DNA from: Alphaproteobacteria bacterium
GTDB taxonomy: Bacteria > Pseudomonadota > Alphaproteobacteria > Micropepsales > Micropepsaceae
DNA length: 44,459 nucleotides
Direction: 5' to 3'
Assembly (NCBI GenBank): GCA_023259375.1
Contig: JAHFQC010000035.1
Span: 1 to 44,459, forward strand
The position numbers were made by a program, and so were the translations under genes. The notes beneath the pieces were generated by a model. The model searched no databases, was not told the origin of the DNA, and worked only from the letters and a program-made list of their open reading frames with translations. Positions 26,043 to 39,250 of this stretch are shown here, in pieces (within the stretch, counting starts at the first letter, position 1; the number at the start of each line of letters is the position of its first letter).

Positions 26043-26855
26043 ATGTCGGATGAATGCATGTCACCTCCCAACCATTTTCAACCCCGCCGGTTCCGCACCA
26101 CGGCGGCCGGATATGCGCGGTTTCGTCTCGGCTATCCCGACGCCCTGATCCGCCGGGTGATCGAACTGACCGGACTCCAGCCGGGTGATTCCGTCCTCGA
26201 TCTCGGCTGCGGACCGGGGCTGCTGGCGCTGCCCTTCGCCCGGGAAGGCATGGCCGTCACCGCGGTCGATCCCGAGCCGGAAATGCTGGAAGCCCTGGAA
26301 AACGCAGCGAAATCCGAAGGGGTGCCGGTCCGGACGGTAGCGGGAAGCTCGTTCGATTTGCCGCCCGGACCTTTCCGGTTGGTGACCATCGGGCGGGCGT
26401 TCCACTGGATGGACCGGGCCGAAACCGCGCTTGCGTTCGACCGCATGATTGTCCCCGGCGGCGCCCTGGCGCTGTTCGATGACGAGTTTCCGAATACTGT
26501 GGAGAACCGCTGGCGGACCGCGCTGGACACGGTTGCGCACCGTTACGGCGCCGACTCATCACCCCATAGAATGGAACGCGCCGATCCAATCCACCGCTCG
26601 CACGAGTCCGTTTTGCTCGAATCACCCTTTCGGGTGCTGGAGACGGCAGGCGTGATCGTCCGGCGCGATCTCACGATCGAGGACATTATCGGCTACGCGC
26701 GGTCGTTGTCGGTGACTTCGGCCCAGGCCCTCGGTGAGGGCGCCGCGGCGTTCGAGGCCGACCTGCGCCAAGCCCTCGCCGAGCTGTCGCCCGACGGACA
26801 GTTTGTGCAGATCGCCGAGATGAAGGCACTGGTCGCGCGCCGGCGGAACGACTAG
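26043..26855 (+). CDS. Class I SAM-dependent methyltransferase
   Basis: A 270-residue enzyme with a Rossmann SAM-binding fold: motif I VLDLGCGPGLLALPFA, acidic VDPEPEML at the end of strand 2, and later GRAFHWMDRAE, typical of the methyltransferase 11/UbiE-like type. The substrate is unknown. Start could be ATG 26043 or 26058; neither has a clear ribosome site. It is divergent from chvI (55-base gap). Its stop TAG shares the palindrome CTAG with the stop of the convergent OPT gene, so the two genes overlap by three to four bases. Confidence 0.85.
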   Translation: MSDECMSPPNHFQPRRFRTTAAGYARFRLGYPDALIRRVIELTGLQPGDSVLDLGCGPGLLALPFAREGMAVTAVDPEPEMLEALENAAKSEGVPVRTVAGSSFDLPPGPFRLVTIGRAFHWMDRAETALAFDRMIVPGGALALFDDEFPNTVENRWRTALDTVAHRYGADSSPHRMERADPIHRSHESVLLESPFRVLETAGVIVRRDLTIEDIIGYARSLSVTSAQALGEGAAAFEADLRQALAELSPDGQFVQIAEMKALVARRRND

Positions 26856-28834
26856 GTCCGCGCTCGTCGCGCCAGCCAGCCGCCGAGTTCGAGGATCATC
26901 ATGGCGAACACCATCCAGCCGATGGCGGCGGCGGGGCCGAAGCCTTGGTGGATGATCCCGAGCGGCCATGCCTTGCCGGTGGCCACGATCATGCCGGCAT
27001 AGAACACGCCGAACACGCTTTCGCCGACGATCATGCCCGACGACATCAGCACGGCGAGGCGGCGGGATTGTTCGGGCGTGCGGCCGCGGCGGCCGTCGCG
27101 CGGCTTGGCACTCCAGCGATCGTAGATGTGGCCGAGCACGGCGCCGATCACCACCGGCATGGTGACCGCCATCGGCAGATAAATGCCCATGCCGATCGCC
27201 AGCGGCGGCAGACGCATGAGCTTGCGGTAGCCGAGCAGTTCATCGAGCACCACCAGAGCAAGCCCGATGGCGCCGCCGATGCCGATCATGCCCCAATCGA
27301 GATGCTGATCGATCACGCCGCGGGCCAGCGTCGCGATGAGGTTGGCCTGCGGGGCCGACAAGGCGGCGCCGATGGCGTTCTCGGGGCGCGTTGCGCCGGC
27401 AAAGCCGTTGGCCTGATTGAGCAGGTTCAGCACCGGCGGGATCACCAGCGCGCCGGCCACTACGCCGATGATCAGCGCGATCTGCTGCGCCCGCGGCGTG
27501 GCGCCGAGGATTTGGCCGGTCTTCAGGTCCTGCAGATTGTCGTTGGAGATCGTCGCCATGGCGAAGACGATGGCGGTGGTGAAAAGAGCGAAGGCGACCA
27601 GCGGCTGGGTATTCGCCGCCGAAGGATGGACCAGGGCGACCAGCAGCGTGGCGCAGATCAGGATGGCGAGAATGCCGACGCCGGAAATCGGGCTGTTGGA
27701 GGCGCCGATCAAGCCCGCCATGTAACCGGTCACGGCCGCGACGGCGAAACCGCCGATGACGACGAAGGGCAGAATGGAGGCCGTCAGGCTCGAGGCATTG
27801 CCGGCGAACGGCGTACCACCGAGGAAGGTGTTGAGCAGGATCGCGGCCACCGTCAGGCACACCACCGTCAGCCCGACAATCCAGCGCGGCGACAGATCGC
27901 GATCACGGTCGTCGGTGGCGGTCTTGCTCTGGCGCGATGCCCGCACCGTCGCGGCGATGCCGCGCAAAACCGGCGCGATGAGTTTCAACAGAGTCCACAG
28001 CGCCGCCACGCCGATCGCGCCGGCACCGATGAAGCGCACATTGTGATACCAGATGTGGCCGACGTAGGTCGCCAGCGGCGCACCGTTCTGCGGGATGCTC
28101 AGCGTCAGCGCCGGCACGGCCGCGAGCCACGCGATGGCAAGCCCCAGGAGCATAGCCACGCCCACCGACAGGCCGACGAGATAACCGGCGCCGAGCAGTG
28201 CCAGCGAGAACGACATGGTGAAACTCGTCGCCGCCGGACCGACGCGGAAGACGCTGCGCAGTTCGGTCGACATCAGTCGTGTCGCCTGCAGGATCGCCAC
28301 AATGAGCGAAGCCAGCGTGCCGAAAATCACCGCCTTGAGACCGACGCGGGTCTCGCCCTTGGCATCGGGGCTGATCATGTGCCCGACTTCAAGCACCTCC
28401 GCGGCGGCGACGCCTTCGGGATAGGGCAGGCTGGAATTCGTCACCATGGCGCGGCGCAGCGGGATCGTGAACAGGACGCCGAGCACGCCGCCGGTGGCGC
28501 ATAGTGCGAACACCGTCCAGAACGGAAACCCGTTCCACCAGCCAACGATGACGAGGCCGGGCAGCACGAACACCATCGCCGACAACGTGCCCGCGGCCGA
28601 CGCCATCGTCTGCACGATGTTGTTTTCGAGGATCGAAGAATTGCGGAAGACCGACAGCACCGCCATCGAGATCACGGCGGCAGGAATGGAGGTGGCGAAG
28701 GTGAACGCGACCTTCAAACCAATGTAGACGTTCGCTGCCGTGAAGACGAACGTGATGAGCACGCCGAGGAGGATGCCTCGAACGGTAATCTCCTTGAGGC
28801 GCAGGCCAGGAATACTCAACTTCGAATCCGACAT
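26852..28834 (-). CDS. OPT-family oligopeptide/metal-chelate transporter (copy 1)
   Basis: A 660-residue inner-membrane protein with about 14-16 hydrophobic segments. It matches the bacterial OPT family, which imports small peptides or metal chelates by proton symport. Family landmarks: TVRGILLG near the N-terminus, AANVYIGLKVAFTFATSIPAA, SILENNIVQTMASAAGT, RRAMVTNSSLPYPEG, SNSPISGVGI and NDNLQDLKTGQILGATPR. Start ATG at 28834 is well placed. A paralogue follows upstream on the same strand, 147 bases away, closely similar in order of segments. Confidence 0.92.
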   Translation of the reverse strand: MSDSKLSIPGLRLKEITVRGILLGVLITFVFTAANVYIGLKVAFTFATSIPAAVISMAVLSVFRNSSILENNIVQTMASAAGTLSAMVFVLPGLVIVGWWNGFPFWTVFALCATGGVLGVLFTIPLRRAMVTNSSLPYPEGVAAAEVLEVGHMISPDAKGETRVGLKAVIFGTLASLIVAILQATRLMSTELRSVFRVGPAATSFTMSFSLALLGAGYLVGLSVGVAMLLGLAIAWLAAVPALTLSIPQNGAPLATYVGHIWYHNVRFIGAGAIGVAALWTLLKLIAPVLRGIAATVRASRQSKTATDDRDRDLSPRWIVGLTVVCLTVAAILLNTFLGGTPFAGNASSLTASILPFVVIGGFAVAAVTGYMAGLIGASNSPISGVGILAILICATLLVALVHPSAANTQPLVAFALFTTAIVFAMATISNDNLQDLKTGQILGATPRAQQIALIIGVVAGALVIPPVLNLLNQANGFAGATRPENAIGAALSAPQANLIATLARGVIDQHLDWGMIGIGGAIGLALVVLDELLGYRKLMRLPPLAIGMGIYLPMAVTMPVVIGAVLGHIYDRWSAKPRDGRRGRTPEQSRRLAVLMSSGMIVGESVFGVFYAGMIVATGKAWPLGIIHQGFGPAAAIGWMVFAMMILELGGWLARRART

Positions 28835-28944
28835 TTAATGGCGTGCGGATTCTATTCGCAGAGATTCTAAGAAAAGGTGGCTGCAGCCGCATTTATGCGT
28901 CGCCGTGACGCGAGAAAACGGCGGCTGTCGTTACGTTTTGCACA

Positions 28945-28982
28945 CAAAGAAGGCAGCCTGGCGCGGCCAGCTTTGGCACATT
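28945..28982. other. Hairpin with GCACATT abutting the OPT copy 2 stop codon
   Basis: CAAAG and CTGGC-GCG-GCCAG-CTTTG form a short stem, followed by GCACATT directly before the stop of the upstream OPT gene (stop at 28982-28984). The same tail, a hairpin ending in CTTCGGCACATTTAA, follows accC and the GGT-like gene at the ends of the 352 bp repeats. It is likely a small mRNA 3'-end element. Confidence 0.4.
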
Positions 28983-30961
28983 CAAGATTTCTTTACGCGC
29001 CGTACTTCCCAGCCATAGAGCAGCGCGATGATCACGCCGAACACGCCCCAGGCCACGGCCGTTGCCGGTGCGAAGTTGGCACCCACCAACGCCAATGGCG
29101 CACCGGGATCGGCGACTTTGATGTAGCCGACCTGCGCCGCAACGATCAGGCCCGCATAGAGCACACCGAACAGGCTTTCGCCGACGATCATGCCGGATGC
29201 GACCAGCACCGCCAGGCGCTTGGGATGTTCCGGATCTTTCTGGCGATTGGCCCACAGGTCATAGAAGTGGCCGATCACGGCGCCGATCACCACCGGCAGC
29301 GTCACAGCCATCGGCAGATAAATGCCCATGCCGACGGCCAGAGGAGGCAGACGAATCCATTTCAGCCGGCCCATGATCTCGTCGAGGATCACCAGACCGA
29401 CGCCGATGACGCCGCCTTGGATGATGCGCATCCACGGGATGTTCTGTTCGATCACGCCTTGCGCCAGCGCGGCGATGAGGTTCGCTTGCGGCGCGCCGAG
29501 CGGGGCACCGACCTGGGTCGGCAGATGCGGCGCACCGGCAAAGCCGCTCGCCTGATTGAGCAGGTTCAGCACCGGCGGGATCACCAGCGCACCGGCGAGA
29601 ACGCCGATGATGAGCGCCCACTGTTGCGCCCGCGGCGTGGCGCCGACCAACTGGCCGGTCTTGAGGTCCTGCAGGTTGTTGTTGGCGATGGTGCCGATCG
29701 AAAACACGATGGCGGTGGCGAACAATGCGAACGCCACCAGCGCTTTGCGTTCGCCGGGGCCGGGCGCAACGATGGCCACAAACAGCACGGCGCACAGCAG
29801 CACGGCGAGAATGCCGACGCCCGACAACGGGCTGTTGGAAGCGCCGATCAGGCCGGCCATGTAGCCGGTAATGGCGGCAACGGCGAAACCGACGATAAAA
29901 ATGAAGGGCAGCGCCGTCCAGATCAGCTTCGCCGCCGACGCCGCCAGCGGCGTACCGGCCAGGAAGGTCTGCAGCAAGAAGCCGATCAAGGTCAGCGACG
30001 CGACGGTGAGGATGACTATCCAGATCGGCGACAGGTCGAGATCGCGGGTGTCGCCGGTGCCTTCCTTGGCCGCCTTGCGGGCGCCCATGGTGTTGATCAC
30101 GCCGCTCACCACCGGACCGGCGAGCTTGGTCAAGGTCCAGATCGCGGCCACCGCAATGGCGCCGGCGCCGATGAAGCGAATCTCGCTGGAGCGGATCCCT
30201 TCGACAAATGTGGCAATGTCCCCGCCGTGGAACGGCGTCTGGGCGGTGAGGATCGGCAGCGCCGCGCCGAACGCGATGAAGATGCCGAACAGCATGGCGG
30301 CGCCGACCGACAGGCCGACGAGATAACCGGCGCCGATCAGTGCCAGCGAGAACTGCATGCCGTAGCTCGAATAGCCGTTCCCGGTCTTGAAGGCGCCGTC
30401 GGCTTCGCCGACCGCCAGACGCGAGGCGGTGATGAGCGACATCACCGTGGCACCAACGGCGCCCCAGATCACAGCGAGCAGGCCTTCGTTGGAATCCGCG
30501 CTCTTTTCTTCACGCGCCTTGGCGCCGACTTGCAGCACTTCGGCCGCCGCCACGCCTTCGGGATAGGGCAGGTCGGAGGTCGTCACCATCGCGCGGCGCA
30601 AGGGGATCGTGAACAGAACGCCAAGCACGCCGCCGCCGGCGCAGATGCCGAACGAGGTCCAGAACGGGAAACCCGTCCACCAGCCGATGATCACCAGGCC
30701 CGGCAGCACGAAAATGATGGCCGACAGCGTGCCGGCCGCCGAGGCGACCGTCTGCACGATGTTGTTTTCGAGGATCGAGGAATTCTTGAACGCGGCGAGG
30801 ACCGCCATCGAAATCACCGCCGCCGGGATCGAGGTCGCGAAGGTGAGAGCGACTTTCAGCCCGATGTAGACGTTCGCCGCCGTGAACACGACGGTGATAG
30901 CGATGCCGAGGAGAATTCCCCGGACAGTCATCTCGGTGACTTTCTTCGCGCCAGTACTCAC
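28982..30961 (-). CDS. OPT-family oligopeptide/metal-chelate transporter (copy 2)
   Basis: A 659-residue paralogue of the OPT gene at 26852-28834. It shares TVRGILLG, AANVYIGLKVALTFATSIP, SILENNIVQTVASAAGT, RRAMVTTSDLPYPEG and NNNLQDLKTGQLVGATPR, with sequence differences throughout. The start is taken as GTG 30961, giving almost the same length as copy 1 and a GGGGA 7 bases upstream; the frame continues to another GTG at 31033. The pair probably arose by tandem duplication. Substrate unknown. Confidence 0.9.
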   Translation of the reverse strand: MSTGAKKVTEMTVRGILLGIAITVVFTAANVYIGLKVALTFATSIPAAVISMAVLAAFKNSSILENNIVQTVASAAGTLSAIIFVLPGLVIIGWWTGFPFWTSFGICAGGGVLGVLFTIPLRRAMVTTSDLPYPEGVAAAEVLQVGAKAREEKSADSNEGLLAVIWGAVGATVMSLITASRLAVGEADGAFKTGNGYSSYGMQFSLALIGAGYLVGLSVGAAMLFGIFIAFGAALPILTAQTPFHGGDIATFVEGIRSSEIRFIGAGAIAVAAIWTLTKLAGPVVSGVINTMGARKAAKEGTGDTRDLDLSPIWIVILTVASLTLIGFLLQTFLAGTPLAASAAKLIWTALPFIFIVGFAVAAITGYMAGLIGASNSPLSGVGILAVLLCAVLFVAIVAPGPGERKALVAFALFATAIVFSIGTIANNNLQDLKTGQLVGATPRAQQWALIIGVLAGALVIPPVLNLLNQASGFAGAPHLPTQVGAPLGAPQANLIAALAQGVIEQNIPWMRIIQGGVIGVGLVILDEIMGRLKWIRLPPLAVGMGIYLPMAVTLPVVIGAVIGHFYDLWANRQKDPEHPKRLAVLVASGMIVGESLFGVLYAGLIVAAQVGYIKVADPGAPLALVGANFAPATAVAWGVFGVIIALLYGWEVRRVKKS

Positions 30962-31303
30962 GGCAAAATCCCCACTCTTCTTTTGATCCCAGACATTGCC
31001 CGGTTCTCGGGCCCGCCTTTTTTGCGGGCGCACAGTGAACAGGTCCGGTCTGTAAGGAAAGAGTTTTTAACTTCAAAGCCTTGGCGTGCGGCAGTCGGTC
31101 TGGGACATATTCTGTCGATAAAGCACTTTACATTATGAAGTTCTTTTGCTATCTCTGGATCGAGATCATGAGACCGGACCTGAGATGCGCACGATTGTGA
31201 CGATCAAGCCCGCTCACGTGGAACAAAGCCTGCGGAGCGCAACCGGAAGCTGGACGCGCTTCGCTTCTTAGCCAACGCCTGAAACAGCAACGGAGACACA
31301 CTG

Positions 31304-31918
31304 ATGGGCGACGAAACCACCCTGCGCGACGACATCTCGTTCCTGCGCCAGATGGCCGAGAGCGGCCGTAAGGGCCCGATTCTCGGCGGCATCTTTTTGG
31401 CCGGAGCCGGCATCGTGTTCGGACTGGCGAGTTTCATGGATGGGGCGATGCAGAACGGTCTGGTGCCGTTCCGGATCGGTGCGGGCCCCTTATGGATCGG
31501 CGCGGCCGTGGTCTTCACTCTGTTCTGGCTGGCGATGTATTTCCGCCTGATGCGGAACAAAAAGCCTTTGGCGTCGGCACAGAACGCAACCTTCGGCGTG
31601 ATCTGGTCGGCCTGCGGTGCGGGGGTGATGGTCTGTTTCCTGACCACGATCCTGATCGCGCGCGATCTTCACAGCCCGGTGGTTCAGGCCGGTTATGTGC
31701 CGGTGATCTACGCCTTCTACGGCACCGCCTGGTTCGCCTCGGGCGCGCTGGCGCGGCGGAGCTGGATGTTCATTGCGGGCCTGGGCTCGTATCTGTTCGC
31801 GTTCATCACCGCCCTGGTGATCGATACGCCGTACGTGACCCTGACCATGGGCGTCGGCCTGCTGCTGCTTTTGACGGTGCCCGGTCTCAAGCTGGCGATG
31901 GATGAAGCCAAGTCATGA
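31304..31918 (+). CDS. Unrecognised membrane protein paired with a winged-helix regulator
   Basis: A 204-residue protein with an N-terminal polar stretch (DDISFLRQMAESGRKG) and six to seven hydrophobic segments (about residues 25-45, 55-78, 95-118, 125-145, 150-170 and 178-195). Start ATG with GGAG 8 bases upstream. Its stop overlaps the next gene (ATGA). The layout of membrane protein plus small regulator resembles the PadR/HAAS pair at 8.0-8.9 kb. Family not recognised. Confidence 0.78.
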   Translation: MGDETTLRDDISFLRQMAESGRKGPILGGIFLAGAGIVFGLASFMDGAMQNGLVPFRIGAGPLWIGAAVVFTLFWLAMYFRLMRNKKPLASAQNATFGVIWSACGAGVMVCFLTTILIARDLHSPVVQAGYVPVIYAFYGTAWFASGALARRSWMFIAGLGSYLFAFITALVIDTPYVTLTMGVGLLLLLTVPGLKLAMDEAKS

Positions 31919-32214
31919 GCGACGATTTCGACATCAGCCGGATCGACGATGTGATCCACGGACGGCTGCGGCTCGGCGTCATGGCGTATCTGTCGGGGGC
32001 TGGGCACGCCGACTTCAACGAACTGAAGGCCAAGCTTTCCGCCTCCGACGGCAATCTCTCGGTACAGCTACGCAAGCTCGAAGAGGCGGGCTACGTCGAG
32101 ATCGAGAAGACCTATGCGGGACGCAAGCCGCTGACGCGCGTGGTGCTGACCGACCAGGGCCGCGCGGCTTTCGTCAGCTATCTCGACGCGATCGAGAAGC
32201 TACTGCCCAAATAA
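31915..32214 (+). CDS. Small winged-helix DNA-binding protein
   Basis: A 99-residue winged-helix regulator of the HTH_34/MarR-like type: SRIDDVIHGRLRLGVMAYLS, the recognition helix SASDGNLSVQLRKLEEAG, and a wing YAGRKPLTRVVLTDQGR. Overlaps the membrane gene stop by 4 bases, so the two are coupled; the regulator likely controls this operon. No effector domain is present. Confidence 0.88.
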   Translation: MSDDFDISRIDDVIHGRLRLGVMAYLSGAGHADFNELKAKLSASDGNLSVQLRKLEEAGYVEIEKTYAGRKPLTRVVLTDQGRAAFVSYLDAIEKLLPK

Positions 32215-32270
32215 ACAGAAAGCGGCCCTCCCGGAGGAGGACCGCAAGGTGCATCCGTCTCGATTGGCAG

Positions 32271-32298
32271 CGGGGGAGCGAGGAGCTCCCCCGTTTTT
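32271..32298. terminator. Bidirectional terminator
   Basis: CGGGGGAGC-GAGGA-GCTCCCCCG, a 9-base perfect stem, with TTTTT on the plus strand. It lies between the rightward winged-helix gene and the leftward chemotaxis gene. Confidence 0.88.
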
Positions 32299-32302
32299 GC
32301 GA

Positions 32303-34228
32303 CTAGAACTCGACCCAGTCGTCGGGAGTGCCGGCTTCGGCGGGCGCCGCAGCATTGACCGCGACCTTCTCACGCTTGGGCATGGGCTTGGCGACGGCCT
32401 TGGGGGACGCTTTCGCAGCCGCTTTCGGCGCATCGACCGGCTTGGCTTTCGCCGCCGGCTGGCTCGCGATGACTCGGTTGTCGACACCGTTGACCTTGAA
32501 GCGGCCGAGCAGGTTGGCGAGGTTTTCGGTTTCGGTCGCCAGCGAGTGGCTCGACGCGGTCGACTCTTCGACCATCGCCGCATTGCCCTGGGTGACGCCG
32601 TCGAGTTCGGCCACCGCGGTGTTGACCTGGGCGAGGCTCGACGACTCTTCCTGGGCCGAGGCGGAGATCGCATTGACGACGTCGTTGATCTCGGCGACCT
32701 GCGTAACGATGCGTTCCAAGGCCTTGCCGGCTTCGACCACCAGACCGACGCCCTGGTTGATCTTGGTCGTCGAGGTGCCGATCAGCGCCTTGATCTGCTT
32801 GGCGGCGTCGGCGGAACGATGCGACAGCGCGCGAACTTCGCTCGCCACCACCGCAAAGCCCTTGCCCGCCTCGCCGGCACGCGCCGCTTCGATGCCGGCA
32901 TTGAGGGCCAGGAGGTTGGTCTGGAATGCGATCTCGTCGATGACGCCGATGATGGCGTTGATCTGCGCCGCGCTCTTCTCGATCTCGTGCATGGCCGCGA
33001 CGGCATCCGTGACGACGGCACCGGTGCGGGTGGCGTCTTCCTTGGCGGTCGACACCGCATCGCGGGCGTTGAGGGCGCCTTCGGCGGTCTTCTTCACCGT
33101 CGCGGTGATGTTGTCGATCGTGGCGGCGGTTTCTTCGAGCGTGGCCGCCTGATGCTCTGTGCGGCGCGACATGTCGTCGGAAGCGCGGCTGATTTCGGCC
33201 GAACCGCTCTGGACGTTGAACATCACCTGCCAGATGACGCGCAGGGTGTCTTCCAGTTTGTGCATGGCGGCATTGTAGTCGTCGCGCACCTTGGAATAGC
33301 CGCCCTGGAACTCGGCGTTGATGCGGTGGGTGAGGTCGCCCGCCGCCAGATTGTTGAGGGCAGACGCCAGCGAAGTAACAACTGTGTCGACCGCCTTGCG
33401 GGTCTCTTCCTGTTCCTTGCGGGCTTCGACGAGGCGCGCCTCGTTGTCGCGGAAGACCACCAGCGATTTGACGATGGCGCCGAATTCGTCGCCGCGTTCC
33501 ATCGACTCCAGATCGACGTTGGTGTTGCCGCCGGCCAGAGACTCGGTGGCGTCGGCGATCTTCTTCACGTCGCGGCGGATCATCACCACCAGCAACGCCG
33601 CCAGCATGCCGACCAGAAGCAGCGTGATGATCGCGATGGTCTGGATCGAGGCTTCGGTGGCTTCGGAATGTTCGGCGCTGGCCTTGGCCCGCGCGTTGGT
33701 GGCATCGGTTGTCGACTTCACGACCTGATCGAGAGTCGCCAGCATGCCCTGGTAGCTCTTTTCGAACGGATCGATGAAGCTGACGGCGGCCGAGAAATCG
33801 GCGCTCATCATCGAACCGACGAGATCGACGGCGCTCTTGGTCTCATCGACCTGCTTTTCGAGCTTGACCACCATCGGTTTCTGCTCGGCGCTCATCTTCG
33901 GCTCGAGCGTCTTCAGGCTGGCCTCGATCGAAGCAAAGCTAGCGACGACGTCCTTGGTCTGCGCATCGATCTTGTTGACGTCGATCTTGCCGGCCTGGTG
34001 AGTCAGGAGCATGTAAACTTGGCCGTGTGCATCCTGAATGCGCTGGGCGATGTTTTTCATCTCCAGGCTCTTCACCATTTCGACATCGACGACGTTGCGC
34101 AGATCCTGCGCGGCGTTCTTTTGTGCGTTTATCGACACCCACGCCACGCCCGCCAGCGCAATCAACGCTACGGTCGGCGCGAAGGCGATCTTCACGAGAA
34201 GCGGCATATCCGCCAGACGAAAGCCCAT
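32303..34228 (-). CDS. Methyl-accepting chemotaxis protein
   Basis: A 641-residue chemoreceptor. Membrane segments near residues 12-32 and 190-210 surround a helical periplasmic/ligand domain. A HAMP region follows ([21 protein letters not shown]), then a long coiled-coil signalling domain with the conserved hairpin tip [20 protein letters not shown]...[19 protein letters not shown]. The tail ends in PDDWVEF, which resembles the WxxF tether used to hold CheR/CheB. No che genes are in the window. Start ATG 34228 with AAGGA about 9 bases upstream; a TTG lies 9 bases earlier. Confidence 0.95.
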   Translation of the reverse strand: MGFRLADMPLLVKIAFAPTVALIALAGVAWVSINAQKNAAQDLRNVVDVEMVKSLEMKNIAQRIQDAHGQVYMLLTHQAGKIDVNKIDAQTKDVVASFASIEASLKTLEPKMSAEQKPMVVKLEKQVDETKSAVDLVGSMMSADFSAAVSFIDPFEKSYQGMLATLDQVVKSTTDATNARAKASAEHSEATEASIQTIAIITLLLVGMLAALLVVMIRRDVKKIADATESLAGGNTNVDLESMERGDEFGAIVKSLVVFRDNEARLVEARKEQEETRKAVDTVVTSLASALNNLAAGDLTHRINAEFQGGYSKVRDDYNAAMHKLEDTLRVIWQVMFNVQSGSAEISRASDDMSRRTEHQAATLEETAATIDNITATVKKTAEGALNARDAVSTAKEDATRTGAVVTDAVAAMHEIEKSAAQINAIIGVIDEIAFQTNLLALNAGIEAARAGEAGKGFAVVASEVRALSHRSADAAKQIKALIGTSTTKINQGVGLVVEAGKALERIVTQVAEINDVVNAISASAQEESSSLAQVNTAVAELDGVTQGNAAMVEESTASSHSLATETENLANLLGRFKVNGVDNRVIASQPAAKAKPVDAPKAAAKASPKAVAKPMPKREKVAVNAAAPAEAGTPDDWVEF

Positions 34229-34497
34229 TACTGCCAATCCTTTTGAATTCCCCCGCCCGGGTTCGGCCCGGACACGCCACTATCGCTCACAGAAGTTCAC
34301 CATCGGCTTAACGGCGGAGCGTCAGAAGTGTCCAATATCCGGTAAAACACCTAGTCGACTGGTAACCGCTCGTTAATCAATCCGAACGGGCTTCGCTCTC
34401 GGGTTGGGCTGATCGACGGATTTTTAATCAGTGGAACTTATCGTTTGAGCGATCCGGCGCTCAGACCGGTAGGCTTTGAAATAACGGGTGGGTTGAA

Positions 34498-34812
34498 ATG
34501 GGCACCATGAAGTATGGCGTGTGGTTTGCCGGCGCTGCTGCGGCGATAATGATCGCGACACCGGCAATGGCGGGCAGTCTGGCGGAACAGTTTGCGTCTT
34601 GTGCGAGCAAATTTGCCAGTTCGAAGCAGGCTGCCAGCGTAATGCTGGAATGCACGGCCGCCGACGGCAAACTCAGTGATTGCAAGGTTCTCGAAGCACC
34701 GGCTCCGGCGGCAGGATTCGACAAGGCTGCGTTGTGCGTGGCCGAAGCGCTTCCGATCGGTTCGCGTACCGGATCGATCAAGGTTCCGATCAAGTTCGAA
34801 CCGAGCAAATAG
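34498..34812 (+). CDS. Small secreted protein with TonB-C-like fold pattern
   Basis: A 104-residue protein with a signal peptide (VWFAGAAAAIMIATPAMA, cleavage near residue 25). The mature part has Cys pairs (CASK, ECTA, DCKV, LCV) and the order ECTAADGKLSDCKVLE...GFDKAALCVAEAL, which recalls the C-terminal domain of TonB-like proteins. No partner genes adjacent. The start may be ATG 34498 or ATG 34507. Confidence 0.6.
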   Translation: MGTMKYGVWFAGAAAAIMIATPAMAGSLAEQFASCASKFASSKQAASVMLECTAADGKLSDCKVLEAPAPAAGFDKAALCVAEALPIGSRTGSIKVPIKFEPSK

Positions 34813-34872
34813 GTTTTACGTTCACGCGACGGATCGCCTCTGCGGCAGTCCGTGGAACGGTTTGCGTGAATG

Positions 34873-34908
34873 CGCGCTTCCTGCCCGTGTGGCGGGAGGC
34901 GCGTTTTT
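34873..34908 (+). terminator. Terminator after the small secreted gene
   Basis: CGCGCTTCCTGC pairs with GCGGGAGGCGCG (G-T wobbles only), followed by TTTTTGTTTTT. Confidence 0.85.
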
Positions 34909-35018
34909 GTTTTTAGTTCGCTTTTCTCCCCCCGCTATTCGCGCAGAAAAATAAGCCCGCAGAGTTGTGCTCAGCGGGGGAGGAATGATCGGGACCGGTC
35001 AATGCGCAACTGCGCAGG

Positions 35019-35492
35019 TCAGATCCACTGGACTTTCAGAATCTCGTACGACCGCGCGCCGCCCGGCGTGGCGACTTCGACGGTATCGCCCTTATTCTTG
35101 CCGATGATGGCGCGGGCGATGGGCGAAGAGATCGAGATGCGGCCGTTCTTCGCATCGGCTTCGAGGTCGCCGACGATCTGGAACTTGCGCTCTTCGTTGG
35201 TGTCTTCATCGACGATAGTCACGGTGGCGCCGAACTTCACGGTCGATCCCGACAGGCGGGACACGTCAATGACGTCGGCACGGCCGATCTGGTCTTCGAG
35301 CTCGATGACACGGCCTTCGATGAACGACTGGCGTTCCTTAGCGGCATGATATTCGGCGTTCTCGGAGAGATCGCCGTGGGCACGTGCTTCCGCAATCGCC
35401 TTGATGATTTCGTGGCGCTCCACGTTTCTCAGCTGATCGAGCTCCACTTCGAGGGCTTTGTAGCCCGAGGCGGTCATCGGAATGCGTTCCAT
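35019..35492 (-). CDS. greA: Transcription elongation factor GreA
   Basis: A 157-residue factor that rescues backtracked RNA polymerase by stimulating cleavage of the 3' RNA end. N-terminal coiled coil ([30 protein letters not shown] with the acidic tip region) and C-terminal FKBP-like fold ([28 protein letters not shown]) are clear. Length is usual. It follows carB on the same strand after about 200 bases. Confidence 0.97.
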   Translation of the reverse strand: MERIPMTASGYKALEVELDQLRNVERHEIIKAIAEARAHGDLSENAEYHAAKERQSFIEGRVIELEDQIGRADVIDVSRLSGSTVKFGATVTIVDEDTNEERKFQIVGDLEADAKNGRISISSPIARAIIGKNKGDTVEVATPGGARSYEILKVQWI

Positions 35493-35588
35493 GGTTTCCC
35501 TACTATCGACAAAACCTCTCCTTCCCGCTGACGCGAGGCCCGACGGCCGGACGCGGAAATGAAAGGGCTCCGCTAACGCGTTGGACTT

Positions 35589-35609
35589 ACGGGAATTCCA
35601 AATTCCCGT
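35589..35609. other. Perfect 9-base inverted repeat between carB and greA
   Basis: ACGGGAATT-CCA-AATTCCCGT in the gap downstream of carB. No U-run follows, so it may be a 3' hairpin or an operator near greA. Confidence 0.35.
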
Positions 35610-35696
35610 CCGAAGCGGATACGCATCAAACTTTAAAGCTGCTTGCGGGCGACTGCAAGAGTGGCCCGGCGGCGGGTGCTCCCGAGTAAGCCCTTG

Positions 35697-39056
<3,360 letters not shown>

Positions 39057-39250
39057 TTTGTTCTCGCGCGCGTGGACGGGCGCACGAATGTCGCACCCGG
39101 TTCCGGCCAAATTGCAGGTTAAGAGGATGCTCTATCGCCAACCGGGGGGAGAGGCAACCCTGCTGTCACAATATGTTGTGCAACCGCGGGACAGATTGCC
39201 GGAAGCATCCCGGCTGCTACAGTCCGCTGCGGAAAACCGGGGGAAATGGC

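Noticed and set aside
26852..26855. Shared CTAG stop codons of the methyltransferase and OPT genes
   Set aside because: Convergent overlap of stop codons is a common coincidence; no function inferred.
28877..31138. 753-codon open frame opposite OPT copy 2
   Set aside because: Shadow of the OPT gene, with highly polar composition.
31186..31272. 28-codon frame before the membrane gene
   Set aside because: No ribosome site or recognisable motif; too short to support.
32249..34246. 665-codon frame opposite the chemotaxis gene
   Set aside because: Shadow of the methyl-accepting chemotaxis protein; no family features.
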